8,055 nt of DNA from an uncultured Neisseriaceae bacterium (lineage in GTDB: Bacteria > Pseudomonadota > Gammaproteobacteria > Burkholderiales > UBA11063): NCBI GenBank assembly GCA_903891375.1, contig CAITEL010000375.1, positions 1 to 8,055 on the forward strand. The letters are read 5' to 3'. The number at the start of each line of letters is the position of its first letter. The stretch's first letter is position 1. The position numbers and the translations under genes are program-made. Shown here piece by piece: positions 7,359 through 8,055 of the stretch. Below the pieces are notes generated by a model. That model was not told where the DNA came from. It saw only the letters and a list, made by a program, of their open reading frames with translations, and did no database searches.

Positions 7359-7389
7359 AAAATTAAATGCAAAAACATTTAACAATGTA

Positions 7390-7422
7390 GCTAACGACAG
7401 TAACATGTTGGTAGCTGCTTAA
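7390..7422 (+). other. tmRNA tag reading frame encoding ANDSNMLVAA
   Basis: GCT AAC GAC AGT AAC ATG TTG GTA GCT GCT TAA encodes ANDSNMLVAA and a stop. A-N-D at the start and a nonpolar A-A end match proteobacterial tags (E. coli ANDENYALAA). The end is the degron read by ClpXP-type proteases. The usual E-N-Y-A-L centre is replaced by S-N-M-L-V, including an internal Met. The resume codon is inferred as GCT by homology of frame and position. Confidence 0.88.
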
Positions 7423-7673
7423 ACATAGCCTTTAGTTCTATGTTCGCTGTACCTAGTTTGTTTATTGGCTAGAATACTGCGTGATGCAAATAAACTCTGA
7501 TAACATGTGGTTACTTGATGTTATCGAAACCAATAGTAAATAGCCAAAATTAAGCCTGTTTAGTCGGCATAATTGCGGTGAAACACCATAGATTAAACTA
7601 AGTATGTAGGACTAATTGTAGCGGACTTTCGGACGCGGGTTCAATTCCCGCCACCTCCACCATATAACCCATT

Positions 7674-7699
7674 AAAATACTGATACACCAGTTAATTTT
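7674..7699 (+). terminator. Weak AT-rich hairpin after ssrA, possible terminator
   Basis: AAAATACTG (7674-7682) and CAGT-TA-ATTTT (7689-7699) can pair around a six-base loop with a two-base bulge, ending in TTTT. It starts 12 bases after the tmRNA CCA. The stem is AT-rich and imperfect, so a Rho-independent terminator is only a possibility. No better candidate exists downstream of ssrA. Confidence 0.28.
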
Positions 7700-7840
7700 G
7701 AATATCTTTCAAAAAGTGATGATATATGTAGCTTCAAATTAAAAGATGTTTATGGTAACTATAAATATAATTTATCTAATACTGAATTAGATAAACTTAA
7801 TATTAATGACTTAATTCAATTATATCTGTGTTACTATTAA
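7676..7840 (+). pseudogene. Startless open frame after the tmRNA, possible gene remnant
   Basis: A 54-codon frame is open between stops at 7673 and 7838 but contains no ATG, GTG or TTG. Its product (for example SFKLKDVYGNYKYNLSNTEL at residues 19-38) has protein-like composition, with alternating polar and hydrophobic residues and many K, D, N and Y, but no family was recognised. It overlaps the signal-peptide region of the next gene in another frame. It may be the 3' end of a gene that lost its beginning, or simply a chance frame in AT-rich DNA. Confidence 0.22.
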
Positions 7841-8055
7841 TTAGTGTTGTTGGTTGCTCTACGGTTAAACCAATTAATAAAAATTGTGTAGTGGTGTCAA
7901 CTAAAAAAGTTCAGGAACGAGACATTACTCCTAGTTCAGGAACTGGTACTGGTGCCGTAATTGGTGCTGGCAGTGGAGCAGTTTTGGGTGGAATTTATGG
8001 TCTTGCTGGAGGTTTAGATATAGGTGCTGGAGTATATTCAATAGTAACAGTAACA
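7828..8055 (+). CDS. Glycine-zipper outer-membrane lipoprotein, start disrupted or atypical, cut by the right edge
   Basis: The frame encodes a hydrophobic leader LLLISVVGC, a lipobox (Val-Val-Gly-Cys, Cys codon at 7855-7857), then STVKP and a glycine-rich region TGTGAVIGAGSGAVLGG. That region is typical of small gly-zipper (SlyB/17-kDa-antigen-like) lipoproteins. Such proteins are lipidated by Lgt, LspA and Lnt and anchored in the outer membrane; their exact role is often unclear. The first possible in-frame start is GTG at 7828, which lacks a ribosome-binding site and the usual positive N-terminus. The frame is open back to a TGA at 7807, just where an ATG (7806-7808) lies in another frame. 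A 2-base deletion there, turning ATG AAA CTT into ATGACTT, would explain it and restore MKLNSIISVLLL. The gene may therefore be a pseudogene or the sequence may hold an error. The frame remains open to the window end. Confidence 0.6.
   Translation, partial: MLLLISVVGCSTVKPINKNCVVVSTKKVQERDITPSSGTGTGAVIGAGSGAVLGGIYGLAGGLDIGAGVYSIVTVT

Larger units (their letters stand above)
7280..7662 (+). ncRNA. ssrA: Transfer-messenger RNA (tmRNA), one-piece
   Basis: This is the ribosome-rescue RNA that, with SmpB and EF-Tu, enters stalled ribosomes, tags the nascent peptide for proteolysis and supplies a stop codon. The 5' end GGGGGTG (7280-7286) pairs with CACCTCC (7652-7658) as a 7-bp tRNA-like acceptor stem, and ACCA follows, so CCA is encoded. 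The hallmark TTCGACGGGG is at about 7294-7303. The T-arm GCGGG/CCCGC (7635-7639/7647-7651) encloses TTCAATT. An H-type pseudoknot (PK1) precedes the tag frame. Further helices are visible: GTTTATT/AATAAAC (7460-7466/7489-7495) and GATAACAT/ATGTTATC (7499-7506/7518-7525); in the latter the loop GGTT can pair with AACC at 7528-7531. Length 383 is within the usual range for one-piece tmRNA. It is uninterrupted, unlike the permuted two-piece forms. No smpB lies in the window. Confidence 0.97.

Noticed and set aside
7673..7700. Repeat of the tmRNA 3' end as an attachment-site duplicate
   Set aside because: I looked for a second copy of the T-arm/acceptor segment to the right of ssrA and found none inside the window.
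1..8055. CRISPR array, defence island, toxin-antitoxin pair or transposon
   Set aside because: No regularly spaced repeats, nuclease, toxin-like or transposase frame was found. Apart from the last 400 bases the window is ordinary housekeeping DNA.

Overview
The window is AT-rich (roughly one third G+C by eye) and densely coding. It looks like a chromosomal housekeeping segment of a proteobacterium, most likely an AT-rich gammaproteobacterium. The grounds are the PurE-PurK pair, a SuhB-type inositol monophosphatase, a full-length MutS, a YecA/YgfB-like protein, and a one-piece tmRNA whose tag begins A-N-D and ends A-A. A streamlined free-living or symbiotic lineage is possible from the base composition and tight packing, but that is inference and I do not name a species.

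Layout. From 6345 down to the left edge, everything is on the minus strand and reads as one compact transcription unit: suhB, mutS, a 37-codon small ORF, a GNAT acetyltransferase, purE, purK, and a Kef/NhaS-type cation:proton antiporter cut by the left edge. Gaps are only 21, 18, 10, 11 and 18 bases, and purK and the antiporter share a 4-base ATGA overlap. Several ribosome-binding sites overlap the stop codon or last codons of the gene before, which suggests translational coupling. I see no internal promoter, so purEK may depend on the promoter in front of suhB.

The 108-base gap at 6346-6453 is a divergent control region. Two extended -10 elements (TGG plus TAAAAT leftward, TGG plus TATAAT rightward) sit back to back and form an inverted repeat. 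The rightward one drives an acidic YecA/YgfB-like protein (6454-7179). The same GTGGTATAATT core recurs in front of the tmRNA gene ssrA (7280-7662), which encodes CCA and the proteolysis tag ANDSNMLVAA.

The last 400 bases look different. Just past the tmRNA there is an open frame with no start codon. It is followed by a glycine-rich lipoprotein that runs off the right edge and whose signal peptide seems to have lost its proper start by a 2-base indel. Either gene decay or a sequencing error could explain this.

Functionally the window combines mismatch repair (MutS), two steps of de novo purine synthesis (PurK, PurE), inositol phosphate hydrolysis (SuhB), ion homeostasis (antiporter) and ribosome rescue (tmRNA). 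I found no CRISPR array, transposase, phage gene or defence system. The genuinely unusual items are the mirrored promoters, the small ORF, the tmRNA tag and the broken lipoprotein start.
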